From: Pelethousia sp034933245
GTDB taxonomy: Bacteria > Bacillota > Clostridia > Christensenellales > CAG-138
DNA: 64,000 nucleotides
Assembly: GCA_034933245.1 (NCBI GenBank)
Contig: JAYFNX010000023.1
Span: 1 to 64,000 of the forward strand
Direction of reading: 5' to 3'
Positions 52,270 through 59,827 of the stretch are shown here, in pieces (position 1 is the first letter of the stretch; the number at the start of each line of letters is the position of its first letter). The notes under the pieces were generated by a model, which saw nothing but the letters and a program-made list of their open reading frames with translations, had not been told where the DNA came from and made no database searches. Made by a program: the position numbers and the translations under genes.

Positions 52270-52962
52270 ATGTTTCCGACACAATGGGAAAATTCACTTA
52301 TGCCGGTGGCAGTCTATATGATTCGAATCGTTCTGGCATGTTTTTGCGGCGCGGTCATCGGTATGGAACGCAATAAGCGCAAAAAAGAGGCCGGGTTGCG
52401 TACGCATATCATTGTGGCGTTGGGCTCCGTGCTGGTGATGGTTGTATCCAAATACGGCTTTCTAGATATGATCGCCCTGGGAGGAAACCTCAAGGTGGAT
52501 CCTACCCGCATCGCGTCCAATGTAATTGCCGGCATCAGCTTCTTGGGTGCAGGCACCATTGTATTTAGGGAGCATACGATTAAAGGACTGACCACGGCGG
52601 CGGGCATATGGGCTACGTCCGGCGTGGGCTTGGCCATGGGGGCGGGTATGTACGAAGTAGGCGTTTTTTCCACTGCGGCGATTATCGCCATTCAATATGT
52701 GCTGCATAGATACGTGCGTTCGGAGGATAGCGCGATGACCAGCGAACTTTCTGTTATCTTAGTGGAAGGGCCAAACACCATAGAGGAGTTTATGGCACAG
52801 CTGGCTGAAAAGGGCATCGTCATCAGCAGCGGCGGAATTCATAAACACGGTGACGGCACCATCACATTAGAATTATCTATTTATTCGACGCATGGCCTTA
52901 CTTTTGAGGAGACCCTGGACTTATGTAAGCGCAATGAAAACATTAAGGCGATCTCCGGGTAA
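52270..52962 (+). CDS. MgtC/SapB family membrane protein
   Basis: A 230-residue protein. The N-terminal ~130 residues hold about four helices with the family motif GMERNKRKKEAGLRTHI-type region (~30-45) and NVIAGISFLGAGTI (~80-93). The C-terminal cytosolic part has an ACT-like fold. MgtC-type proteins modulate F-ATPase or Mg homeostasis in other bacteria; the function in Clostridia is uncertain. GGAGAGG precedes the start. Probably a separate unit from the transporter, because a terminator follows it. Confidence 0.9.
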   Translation: MFPTQWENSLMPVAVYMIRIVLACFCGAVIGMERNKRKKEAGLRTHIIVALGSVLVMVVSKYGFLDMIALGGNLKVDPTRIASNVIAGISFLGAGTIVFREHTIKGLTTAAGIWATSGVGLAMGAGMYEVGVFSTAAIIAIQYVLHRYVRSEDSAMTSELSVILVEGPNTIEEFMAQLAEKGIVISSGGIHKHGDGTITLELSIYSTHGLTFEETLDLCKRNENIKAISG

Positions 52963-52995
52963 AAAAGCGCATTATGTAGATTGTCGACGAAATAA

Positions 52996-53021
52996 AAAGA
53001 ACGGTCGTATGGCCGTTCTTT
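52996..53021 (+). terminator. Terminator of the MgtC-like gene
   Basis: AAAGAACGG / CCGTTCTTT stem with an 8-base loop and T-rich end, about 35 bases after the stop codon. Confidence 0.8.
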
Positions 53022-53205
53022 CCTATTAATCCGCCATGTGGGCACAAATGAGCACTTGTGTCCGCGGATTGGTGAATCTTTCACGAAAAAAACAAGGGAA
53101 TACTTTTCAAGCGCATCATTCTGTGATAAACTTAACAGCATACAATATAGACAAATCTTTAAATATCATTACAATGTTTGTGAAACAAGCAAGGAGGACG
53201 TATTC

Positions 53206-53697
53206 ATGACAACTGAGAAGAGCGCGCGCGCAGAGGGGTACAAACAGCTCGATGGTGTAATCCGTCAATGGAAGGATCAGCCCGGCGGGTTGCTGCCGGT
53301 CATGCAGCAAGCACAAGCTATCATTGGCTGCGTTGACGAAGAGGTGCAGAACTATATTTCGGAAGCGATGAGTGTGCCTGTAACAGACATCTATGGCATC
53401 TCCACCTTCTATTCCCTCTTTACCCTGGAGCCAAAAGGAAAATATTCCGTGGGTCTATGCTTGGGTACCGCGTGCTATGTAAAAGGCTCCCAGCTTGTTC
53501 TGGAGGAGCTGCAGAAAGTTCTTGGCGGTGTTGAGGTGGGTAAGACCACGGAAGACGGTCTCTTTACGCTGGATGCCACCCGTTGTATCGGCTGCTGCGG
53601 CCTTGCGCCGGCCATGATGATCAACGGCGAGGTTTACGGCCGCTTGGTTCCGCAAGACATCCCTGGTATTATAGAAAAATATCTCAAACAGGGTTAA
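53206..53697 (+). CDS. hndA: NuoE/HndA-like [2Fe-2S] subunit
   Basis: A 163-residue NuoE/HydC-type protein. The thioredoxin-like [2Fe-2S] ligands are visible as VGLCLGTACYVKGS and later TRCIGCCGLAP. It normally partners NuoF/HndC in NAD(P)-linked hydrogenase or bifurcating complexes. AAGGAGG lies before the ATG at 53206; the open frame to 53038 would add 56 residues without conserved sequence. It is the first of nine cotranscribed genes. Confidence 0.93.
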   Translation: MTTEKSARAEGYKQLDGVIRQWKDQPGGLLPVMQQAQAIIGCVDEEVQNYISEAMSVPVTDIYGISTFYSLFTLEPKGKYSVGLCLGTACYVKGSQLVLEELQKVLGGVEVGKTTEDGLFTLDATRCIGCCGLAPAMMINGEVYGRLVPQDIPGIIEKYLKQG

Positions 53698-53716
53698 CGC
53701 ACAGGAAAGGAACAGC

Positions 53717-54073
53717 ATGAAATTAGCGCGCATGGCGGAAATCCTTGAGGCTGAGGTCATCTGTGGGCACGAAAATTTAGACATTGATATCCCCGTGGCG
53801 GTTGCCAGCGATATGATGAGCGATGTTCTGGCTTATACGGAGCAGGACAGAGTGCTTCTCTCCGGGCTTTGCACGGTGCATACCGTGCTTACAGCCCAGA
53901 TCCTGGATTTAAGCGCCATCATTTTCGTGCGGGCAAAAATGCCCACCCCTGAAATGATCGAAAAGGCTACGCAGAACGGCATTACCCTTCTACGCACGAA
54001 GTACACCATGTATGTTGCCTGTGGCGAGCTGTACAAAAACGGCCTCGAAGGTCGCCGGAGGGTGAATGGGTAA
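53717..54073 (+). CDS. DRTGG-domain protein (1)
   Basis: A 118-residue single-domain protein with the DRTGG fold (MSDVLAYTEQDRVLLSGL in its first half, ARMAEILEAEVICG at the N-terminus). The domain occurs in HPr kinase-like and phosphotransacetylase-linked proteins and may bind small molecules, but its exact role is unknown. It overlaps the next gene by eight bases. Another DRTGG protein lies in this operon at 55850. Conserved association with hydrogenase modules is known in Clostridia. Confidence 0.82.
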   Translation: MKLARMAEILEAEVICGHENLDIDIPVAVASDMMSDVLAYTEQDRVLLSGLCTVHTVLTAQILDLSAIIFVRAKMPTPEMIEKATQNGITLLRTKYTMYVACGELYKNGLEGRRRVNG

Positions 54074-54500
54074 CGCTGCGCATGAAACCTTCCAGGAGAT
54101 ACGGCGGGTTGAAGGGGGCAATTTTGCCACCGCTGGCCAGGTTGCCGCTTCCTTCAAAAACACGCTGAGGAAGCTGGGCGTTGCATCCCCTGTGGTGCGG
54201 CGGGTAGCCATCTCCTCTTATGAGGCGGAAATTAATTTGGCCATTCATTCCTGGGGAGGGACAATGCAGCTTACCGTTTATCCGGATCGTATCCGCCTTT
54301 TGGTGGAGGATGTGGGGCCCGGCATAGCGGACATTGATTTGGCCATGCAGGAAGGTTATTCTACGGCATCCGAAGAGGTGCGTATGTTAGGTTTTGGGGC
54401 AGGCATGGGCATGCCCAATATGAAACGCTGTTCCGATTCTTTTCAAATCGTCTCCGCATTAGGCACAGGAACTTCTATTACAATGGATTTCAATTTATAA
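54066..54500 (+). CDS. RsbW-like serine-protein kinase/anti-sigma-type ATPase
   Basis: A 144-residue GHKL-fold protein with the N box (SSYEAEINLAIHS) and G1 (VEDVGPGI), G2 (GFGAGMGMPNM) motifs typical of RsbW/SpoIIAB-like HATPase_c proteins. Such proteins bind or phosphorylate partner proteins. The GGAGGGTGA site lies inside the preceding gene. Its substrate in a hydrogenase operon is not known; regulation of the neighbouring Fe-S proteins is inference. Confidence 0.85.
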   Translation: MGNAAHETFQEIRRVEGGNFATAGQVAASFKNTLRKLGVASPVVRRVAISSYEAEINLAIHSWGGTMQLTVYPDRIRLLVEDVGPGIADIDLAMQEGYSTASEEVRMLGFGAGMGMPNMKRCSDSFQIVSALGTGTSITMDFNL

Positions 54501-54521
54501 CGGCAAGGAGGTGCTGCTACC

Positions 54522-55808
54522 ATGTCATCGCAAGAGCTATATCATAGCGTTAAATTAGAGAGGGATAAATGCGTGGGCTGCACCACTTGCTTAAAGCGAT
54601 GCCCCATGGAATGCATTCGCGTACGGAATGGGAAGGCCAACATCCTTTATGATCTGTGCATTGATTGCGGCGTATGCGTGCAGAACTGTCCGCATCAGGC
54701 AAAGGTGGCACAGACAGACCCGATCAACGCCATTTATCGCTTCAAGCACCGCATCGCCCTGCCTGCGCCTGCTCTTTATGGGCAGTTCCGCAATTTACCC
54801 AGCGTAGACAACGTGCTGAACGCTTTGCTGGGCCTCGGCTTTAGCGATGTGTTTGAGGTGGCCCGGGCGGCGGACATCGTTTCCGCTACCGTGCGGAAGA
54901 TCCTTAAAACCAATCAATGCAGGCCTTTGATTTCCTCGGCTTGTCCGGCGGTGGTCGCGCTCATCCGCATCCGCTTCCCGGAGCTTTTGCCCAATGTGGC
55001 CGACGTGCTTTCCCCGAAGGAACTGGCGGCTCGCATGGCAAAGGAGGAATATTCCAAGGCCCATGGAGTCCCCATAGAGGAAATCGGGGCATTTTTCATC
55101 ACGCCCTGTCCCGCCAAAATGGCCAGCATCCATTCCGGTCGCAAGACCATGGTGGATGGTGCTATCGCCATCCAGGATATTTATGGCCTGCTGAGCTCGC
55201 AGCTTAAGCAAGAGGTGCCGGAATCGGTTCGCCGCAGACGGCACGCTACCTGGCAAGGCATTAACTGGGCCAATTATGGCGGCGAAGGAGCGGCTCTGGA
55301 TTGCAACAACATCCTCTCTGTGGATGGGATTCATAATGTAATCCACGTGCTGGAAGAAATTGAAAACGGTCGGTTGGACGATCTTGATTTCTTCGAGGGC
55401 GCTTCTTGTGAGGGCGGATGCGTGGGCGGTCCGCTGGTATTTGAGAACGCCTTTGTTGCCAAAAATTCCCTGCGCAAGCTTATTGAACGCATGCGCACGG
55501 AAGAAGTGGATCATCCCATGCCACCGGTGGAACCCCGGGATGATATTCGCCTTTCCGCCCCCCTGGAACCTCGCCCTGCCATCAAGCTCAGCGATAACAT
55601 CAGCGAAGCCATTGCCAAGATGGAGCGCATCGAAGCCCTTACCAAAACCTTTAAGGGCCTGGATTGCGGTTCCTGCGGCAGCCCAACCTGCCGCACGTTG
55701 GCCGAGGATATCGTGCAGGGGCGGGCCAATGAGATGGATTGCGTATTCAAGCTTAAGGAGAAGGTGGAAGAGCTTGCCAGGCAGATGGTGGATCTAACAA
55801 ACCTATAA
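54522..55808 (+). CDS. [FeFe]-hydrogenase-like Fe-S protein, probably sensory
   Basis: A 428-residue protein. Two N-terminal 4Fe-4S motifs (CVGCTTCLKRC at 17-27; CIDCGVCVQNC at 46-56) precede a hydrogenase large-subunit-like domain. The H-cluster-type motifs read SSACPAVV (138-145), ITPCPAK (193-199) and ASCEGGCVGG (~315-324). Canonical TSCCP has Cys before the cluster-binding Cys, a proton-transfer residue; here it is Ala140. A C-terminal CGSCGSPTC motif follows. These changes favour a sensor or non-catalytic form over an H2-producing enzyme, although this was not tested. Confidence 0.85.
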   Translation: MSSQELYHSVKLERDKCVGCTTCLKRCPMECIRVRNGKANILYDLCIDCGVCVQNCPHQAKVAQTDPINAIYRFKHRIALPAPALYGQFRNLPSVDNVLNALLGLGFSDVFEVARAADIVSATVRKILKTNQCRPLISSACPAVVALIRIRFPELLPNVADVLSPKELAARMAKEEYSKAHGVPIEEIGAFFITPCPAKMASIHSGRKTMVDGAIAIQDIYGLLSSQLKQEVPESVRRRRHATWQGINWANYGGEGAALDCNNILSVDGIHNVIHVLEEIENGRLDDLDFFEGASCEGGCVGGPLVFENAFVAKNSLRKLIERMRTEEVDHPMPPVEPRDDIRLSAPLEPRPAIKLSDNISEAIAKMERIEALTKTFKGLDCGSCGSPTCRTLAEDIVQGRANEMDCVFKLKEKVEELARQMVDLTNL

Positions 55809-55849
55809 GCATAGAACTGTTGAACCATAGAATGAAGGAGGGAAACGGC

Positions 55850-56185
55850 GTGACGGTTGCACAATTGATAGAAGCCTTGGAACTCCGCCTACTTACCCCT
55901 AAGGCCGATATGAGCCGCAAAGTTACGGGCGGTTGCACAGGCGACCTACTTAGCTTCGTAATGGCGAAGGGCGAGAGCGGCATGGTTTGGATCACGGTTC
56001 AGACCCATTTAAATGTAATTGCTGTGGCTAGCCTGCACGAGTTCTCTTGCGTCATTGTGGCAGAGAACTGTACCGTGGAGGCAGATACTTTGGCAAAGGC
56101 GGAGGAAGAGGGCATTCCGGTGTTTGTCAGTTCCCTTTCCAGCTATGCCCTGGCCGGAAAGTTATACGAATTGGGCGTGCGCTAA
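55850..56185 (+). CDS. DRTGG-domain protein (2)
   Basis: A 111-residue second DRTGG-type protein, similar in plan to the one at 53717 (VTGGCTGDLLSFVMAKGES, then VIAVASLHEFSCVIVAENC). The GTG start at 55850 has GGAGGG eight bases upstream; the reading from 55820 lacks one. The stop overlaps the PHP-domain start (TAATG). Its role is unknown. Confidence 0.8.
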   Translation: MTVAQLIEALELRLLTPKADMSRKVTGGCTGDLLSFVMAKGESGMVWITVQTHLNVIAVASLHEFSCVIVAENCTVEADTLAKAEEEGIPVFVSSLSSYALAGKLYELGVR

Positions 56186-56910
56186 TGCGCGCCCGGGTGG
56201 ATTTGCATATGCACTCCTGCCTGTCCCCCTGCGCGGATAATGACATGACCCCGTGGAATATCGTGGGTATGGCTAAGCTCAAGGGATTGGATGCGGTGGC
56301 GGTTTGCGACCACAACTGTGCAGCCAACCTGCCCGCCGCCATGAAAGCGGGGCGGGAATATGGCGTATGCGTGGTGCCTGGTATGGAAGTTACCAGCCGG
56401 GAGGATATCCACCTGCTCTGCTATTTTCCGTTGTTGGAACAGGCCCTGGAGATGAGCGCCTTCGTGGGGGAACGCCAGCTTGCCATAAAAAACAAGCCGT
56501 CGATTTTTGGCGAACAGCGCTTAGTAAATGAGGACGATGAGCCCATAGGCGAAGTGGAGCAGTTGTTGCTGTCCGCATGCAGCCTCACTTTGGATGAAAT
56601 CGACTATACGGCGCGCAGGATGGGGGGCGTAATGGTTCCCGCTCATATTAACAAAGGCGCCAACAGCCTTTTGCCCATTCTTGGCTTTATGCCGGAAGAG
56701 CCGGACATGCCTACGGTGGAAATTTATAGGACGCGGCCCCATAGCGCATTGGAAAAGCTGTGTATTCTTTCCAGCGACGCGCACCAACTGGGAGATATTC
56801 TCGAAGAGGGGCATCCGCTTTTTTGCCGGGAATTAACGCCACAAGGCATCGTGGAAGCTTTGCTGGGCGGCAAGGCATTTGGGTTGGCTATGGAAAGGAG
56901 CGGGCAGTGA
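56185..56910 (+). CDS. PHP-domain phosphoesterase
   Basis: A 241-residue PHP-fold protein. Metal motifs DLHMHSCLSPC (6-16), VCDHN (~41-45), GMEVTS (~68-73), HINKG and SSDAH (~195-199) are present. PHP proteins hydrolyse phosphoesters such as nucleotide or sugar phosphates; the exact substrate here is unknown. The HxH motif and SDAH are typical of the clostridial PHP gene found in this hydrogenase cluster. It overlaps its neighbours by one base (TAATG) and GTGA. Confidence 0.88.
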   Translation: MRARVDLHMHSCLSPCADNDMTPWNIVGMAKLKGLDAVAVCDHNCAANLPAAMKAGREYGVCVVPGMEVTSREDIHLLCYFPLLEQALEMSAFVGERQLAIKNKPSIFGEQRLVNEDDEPIGEVEQLLLSACSLTLDEIDYTARRMGGVMVPAHINKGANSLLPILGFMPEEPDMPTVEIYRTRPHSALEKLCILSSDAHQLGDILEEGHPLFCRELTPQGIVEALLGGKAFGLAMERSGQ

Positions 56911-57455
56911 AGGAAATATCCCTCCACATTCTGGATCTTGTGCAAAACTCTATCCGGGCGGGTGCGAAAAACATTAGCTTGGATATTGCGGAAGACGGGC
57001 CTGCGGATACATTTTCCGTTACCATTGAGGATGACGGTTGCGGGATGCCTCCCGAATTGGCAAAGGCTGTAACCAGCCCCTTTGTTACCACTCGTACCAC
57101 CCGAAAGGTTGGGTTGGGCATTCCCCTTTTCAAGGCAGGCTGCGAAGCTTGTGATGGCTCTTTTCAGTTGACAAGCCAGGAGGGGAAGGGAACCCGCCTG
57201 GAGGGCGTATACCGCCGCAACCATATCGATCGGCCCCCTTTGGGCAATATTGCCGATACCGTGCTCCTACTCATTGCGGGCAACCCTGAAATTCACTTTC
57301 GTTATTCCCACCGGGTTGACGGCTTGCAATATGAGCTGGATACCGAGCAACTGCGGCGCATCTTGGGGGAAGCCCCCTTGGATGCCCCGGAAGTCACGGC
57401 CTTTATCAAGGATTTCCTTATTAATAATGAATTAGAACTATATGGAGGTACGTAA
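56907..57455 (+). CDS. ATP-binding HATPase_c protein
   Basis: A 182-residue GHKL-fold protein: LVQNSIRAGAKNISLDI (N box), EDDGCGMPPE and GLGIPLFKAGCE. There is no His-containing dimerisation domain, so it is not a complete kinase. The GTG at 56907 overlaps the PHP stop, with GAAAGGAG upstream. In Clostridia this gene accompanies the PHP and HndB genes. Its partner protein is unknown. Confidence 0.83.
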   Translation: MKEISLHILDLVQNSIRAGAKNISLDIAEDGPADTFSVTIEDDGCGMPPELAKAVTSPFVTTRTTRKVGLGIPLFKAGCEACDGSFQLTSQEGKGTRLEGVYRRNHIDRPPLGNIADTVLLLIAGNPEIHFRYSHRVDGLQYELDTEQLRRILGEAPLDAPEVTAFIKDFLINNELELYGGT

Positions 57456-57458
57456 TCG

Positions 57459-57827
57459 ATGAAAACCCTGCAAGAACTGGAAGCGATCCGAGAGAAGACG
57501 CTCAACGAGCTCAACCTGCGCAAGAACCGGGAAGATGGTGTGCGTGTGGTGGTAGGACTTGCTACCTGCGGTATCGCGGCGGGCGCGAGGCCCGTAATGG
57601 CAGCTTTCGTGGATGAGGTCAACAAACGCAATCTCCACAACGTAGTCGTTTCCCAGACCGGTTGCATTGGCCTGTGCCGTCTGGAGCCTATCGTGGAGGT
57701 ATATATGCCCGGGAAGGAGAAGGTTACCTACTGTAAGGTAAAGGCCGAGCAGGTTGCCCGCATCGTATCCGAGCACATTGTCAATGGCAACCCCGTAGTG
57801 GAGTATACCATTGGCAGCTATGAATAA
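57459..57827 (+). CDS. hndB: HndB-like (2Fe-2S) ferredoxin-domain protein
   Basis: A 122-residue thioredoxin-like [2Fe-2S] protein. Cluster ligands in LATCGIAAGARPV and QTGCIGLCRLEP, plus a further Cys in VTYCKV, are consistent with HndB of NADP-reducing hydrogenases. It follows the HATPase gene by 3 bases and precedes the NuoF-like subunit by 41. It transfers electrons within the complex. Confidence 0.92.
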   Translation: MKTLQELEAIREKTLNELNLRKNREDGVRVVVGLATCGIAAGARPVMAAFVDEVNKRNLHNVVVSQTGCIGLCRLEPIVEVYMPGKEKVTYCKVKAEQVARIVSEHIVNGNPVVEYTIGSYE

Positions 57828-57868
57828 GAATTCTAGGCATTTGAAAATGAATTAAAGGAGAATATGAA

Positions 57869-59659
57869 ATGATTTACCGTTCGCACGTACTGGTTTGCGC
57901 AGGCACGGGTTGCACCTCGTCCAACTCGCTGCAAATCATCGAGAATTTTACCAAGCTCATTGCGGAAAAAGGCTACGACAAGGAGATTCAGGTTATCCGA
58001 ACCGGCTGTTTTGGCCTGTGCGCCGCCGGCCCCGTTGTGGTTGTTTATCCCGAGGGCATATATTATAGCCGCGTTACGCCCGAAGACGTGGCGGAAATCG
58101 TAAACGAGCACCTCATCAAAGGCCGTCCCGTTCAGCGTCTGATTTATAAAGAAAAGAACGATGAGGGTATCAACACCACCCTGAGCGAATCCGATTTTTA
58201 TAAAAAGCAGCACCGCGTGGCCTTGCGCAACTGCGGCATGATCGACCCTGAGAATATTGATGAGTATATTGCTTTTGATGGATACAAGGCACTGGAAAAG
58301 TGCCTGACGGAGCTCTCCAGAGACGACGTGGTGAACATGGTTTTGGCGTCCGGCCTTCGCGGTCGTGGCGGCGGCGGTTTCCCCACGGGCCTCAAATGGA
58401 AGTTCGCCAAGGCGCCCGAGAGCGATGTGAAGTATGTTTGCTGTAATGCGGACGAGGGCGACCCCGGCGCGTTCATGGATCGCTCCGTTCTGGAAGGCGA
58501 CCCTCACTCCGTGCTGGAGGCCATGGCCATTGCCGGCTATTGCATCGGCGCACAGCAGGGATATATCTATGTACGTGCGGAATATCCCATCGCTGTGAAG
58601 CGCCTGCGCATCGCCATTAACCAAGCCCGCGAATACGGCCTCTTGGGCGATAATATCATGGGCAAGGGCTTTAAGTTCGATATCGATCTGCGCTTGGGCA
58701 GCGGCGCGTTCGTATGCGGCGAAGAAACGGCGCTTTTGGCTTCCATCGAAGGCCAGCGCGGCGAGCCCCGTACCCGCCCGCCGTTCCCTGCCGTAAAGGG
58801 CCTGTGGGGCAAGCCCACCCTGCTCAACAACGTGGAAACCTATGCGAACATCTGTCAGATCATCAACAAAGGGCCCGAATGGTTTGCGTCTATGGGCACA
58901 GAGAAGAGCAAGGGCACCAAAGTATTCGCTTTGGGTGGCAAAATTAACAACACCGGCCTTGTGGAAATCCCCATGGGTACCACGCTGCGGGAGATCATTT
59001 TTGATATCGGCGGCGGCATCCCCAACGGCAAGAAGTTCAAAGCAGCGCAGACAGGCGGCCCCTCCGGCGGTTGCATTCCTGCCGAACATCTGGACATCCC
59101 TATCGATTACGATAACCTCATCTCCATCGGTTCTATGATGGGCTCCGGCGGTATGATCGTCATGGATGAGGATAACTGCATGGTGAACATCGCTAAGTTC
59201 TTCCTGGAGTTCACCGTAGATGAGAGTTGCGGCAAGTGCCCGCCCTGCCGCATCGGAACCCGCCGCATGCTGGAGATGCTAGAGCGCATCACCGAGGGCA
59301 AAGGCAAGCCCGGCGATATCGAGAAATTGGAGACCCTGGCGAGGAACATTAAGGCATCCGCCCTGTGCGGTTTAGGCCAGACCGCGCCTAACCCCGTGCT
59401 TTCCACCATCCGTTATTTCCGGGATGAGTACGAGGCGCATATCAACGAAAAGCGGTGCCCTGCCGGCGTGTGCAAGGCGTTGCTCAACTTTGTTATCGAT
59501 CCCGAGAAGTGCAAAGGCTGCACCATGTGCGCCCGCCAGTGTCCTTCCGGCGCCATCACTGGCACCGTTCGCCAGGCGCATGTGATCGATAACAGCAAGT
59601 GCGTAAAATGTGGCGCTTGCATGGAGGTCTGTAAGTTCGGTGCCATCAGCCGCAAGTAA
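57869..59659 (+). CDS. hndC: NuoF/HndC-like NADH-linked subunit
   Basis: A 596-residue flavoprotein. An N-terminal thioredoxin-like [2Fe-2S] domain (CAGTGCTSSNS; CFGLCAAGP) is followed by the NuoF FMN/NADH domain (LRGRGGGGFPTGLKWKF ~165-181; GAFVCGEETALLASIEG ~275-291), the 4Fe-4S SLBB-type motif CGKCPPCRIGTRRMLE (~455-470), and two C-terminal 4Fe-4S motifs (CKGCTMCARQC; CVKCGACMEVC). It feeds or takes electrons from NAD(P)H. The catalytic hydrogenase subunit HndD/HydA, normally next, is absent; a terminator follows 33 bases after the stop. Confidence 0.95.
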   Translation: MIYRSHVLVCAGTGCTSSNSLQIIENFTKLIAEKGYDKEIQVIRTGCFGLCAAGPVVVVYPEGIYYSRVTPEDVAEIVNEHLIKGRPVQRLIYKEKNDEGINTTLSESDFYKKQHRVALRNCGMIDPENIDEYIAFDGYKALEKCLTELSRDDVVNMVLASGLRGRGGGGFPTGLKWKFAKAPESDVKYVCCNADEGDPGAFMDRSVLEGDPHSVLEAMAIAGYCIGAQQGYIYVRAEYPIAVKRLRIAINQAREYGLLGDNIMGKGFKFDIDLRLGSGAFVCGEETALLASIEGQRGEPRTRPPFPAVKGLWGKPTLLNNVETYANICQIINKGPEWFASMGTEKSKGTKVFALGGKINNTGLVEIPMGTTLREIIFDIGGGIPNGKKFKAAQTGGPSGGCIPAEHLDIPIDYDNLISIGSMMGSGGMIVMDEDNCMVNIAKFFLEFTVDESCGKCPPCRIGTRRMLEMLERITEGKGKPGDIEKLETLARNIKASALCGLGQTAPNPVLSTIRYFRDEYEAHINEKRCPAGVCKALLNFVIDPEKCKGCTMCARQCPSGAITGTVRQAHVIDNSKCVKCGACMEVCKFGAISRK

Positions 59660-59691
59660 TGAAAAGATCTGCTCCAGATTTAAACTTGGAA

Positions 59692-59728
59692 CGGCAGGGA
59701 TGCGTGGCACGCATCCCTGCCGCATTTT
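59692..59728 (+). terminator. Terminator of the hnd-type operon
   Basis: A long GC-rich stem (CGGCAGGGATGCG / CGCATCCCTGCCG, 5-base loop) ending in ATTTTC. It closes the operon after the NuoF-like gene. Confidence 0.88.
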
Positions 59729-59780
59729 CACCCGTTCACGCAGAGCGCGTCGAAGACAGCATACCGTTAGGCATACATAA

Positions 59781-59813
59781 GAATAGGACGACGTGAAGTA
59801 CGCCGTCCTATTC
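59781..59813 (-). terminator. Hairpin downstream of phoR
   Basis: GAATAGGACG / CGTCCTATTC, ten perfect base pairs around a 13-base loop, 14 bases past the PhoR stop on the minus strand. The U-tract is weak. Confidence 0.45.
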
Positions 59814-59827
59814 TAAGCAAAAGAATT

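Noticed and set aside
53040..53205. Rex-type redox operator upstream of the NuoE-like gene
   Set aside because: Segments such as TTGTGAAACAAGC resemble half-sites but no full TTGTTAA-N4-TTAACAA palindrome is present.
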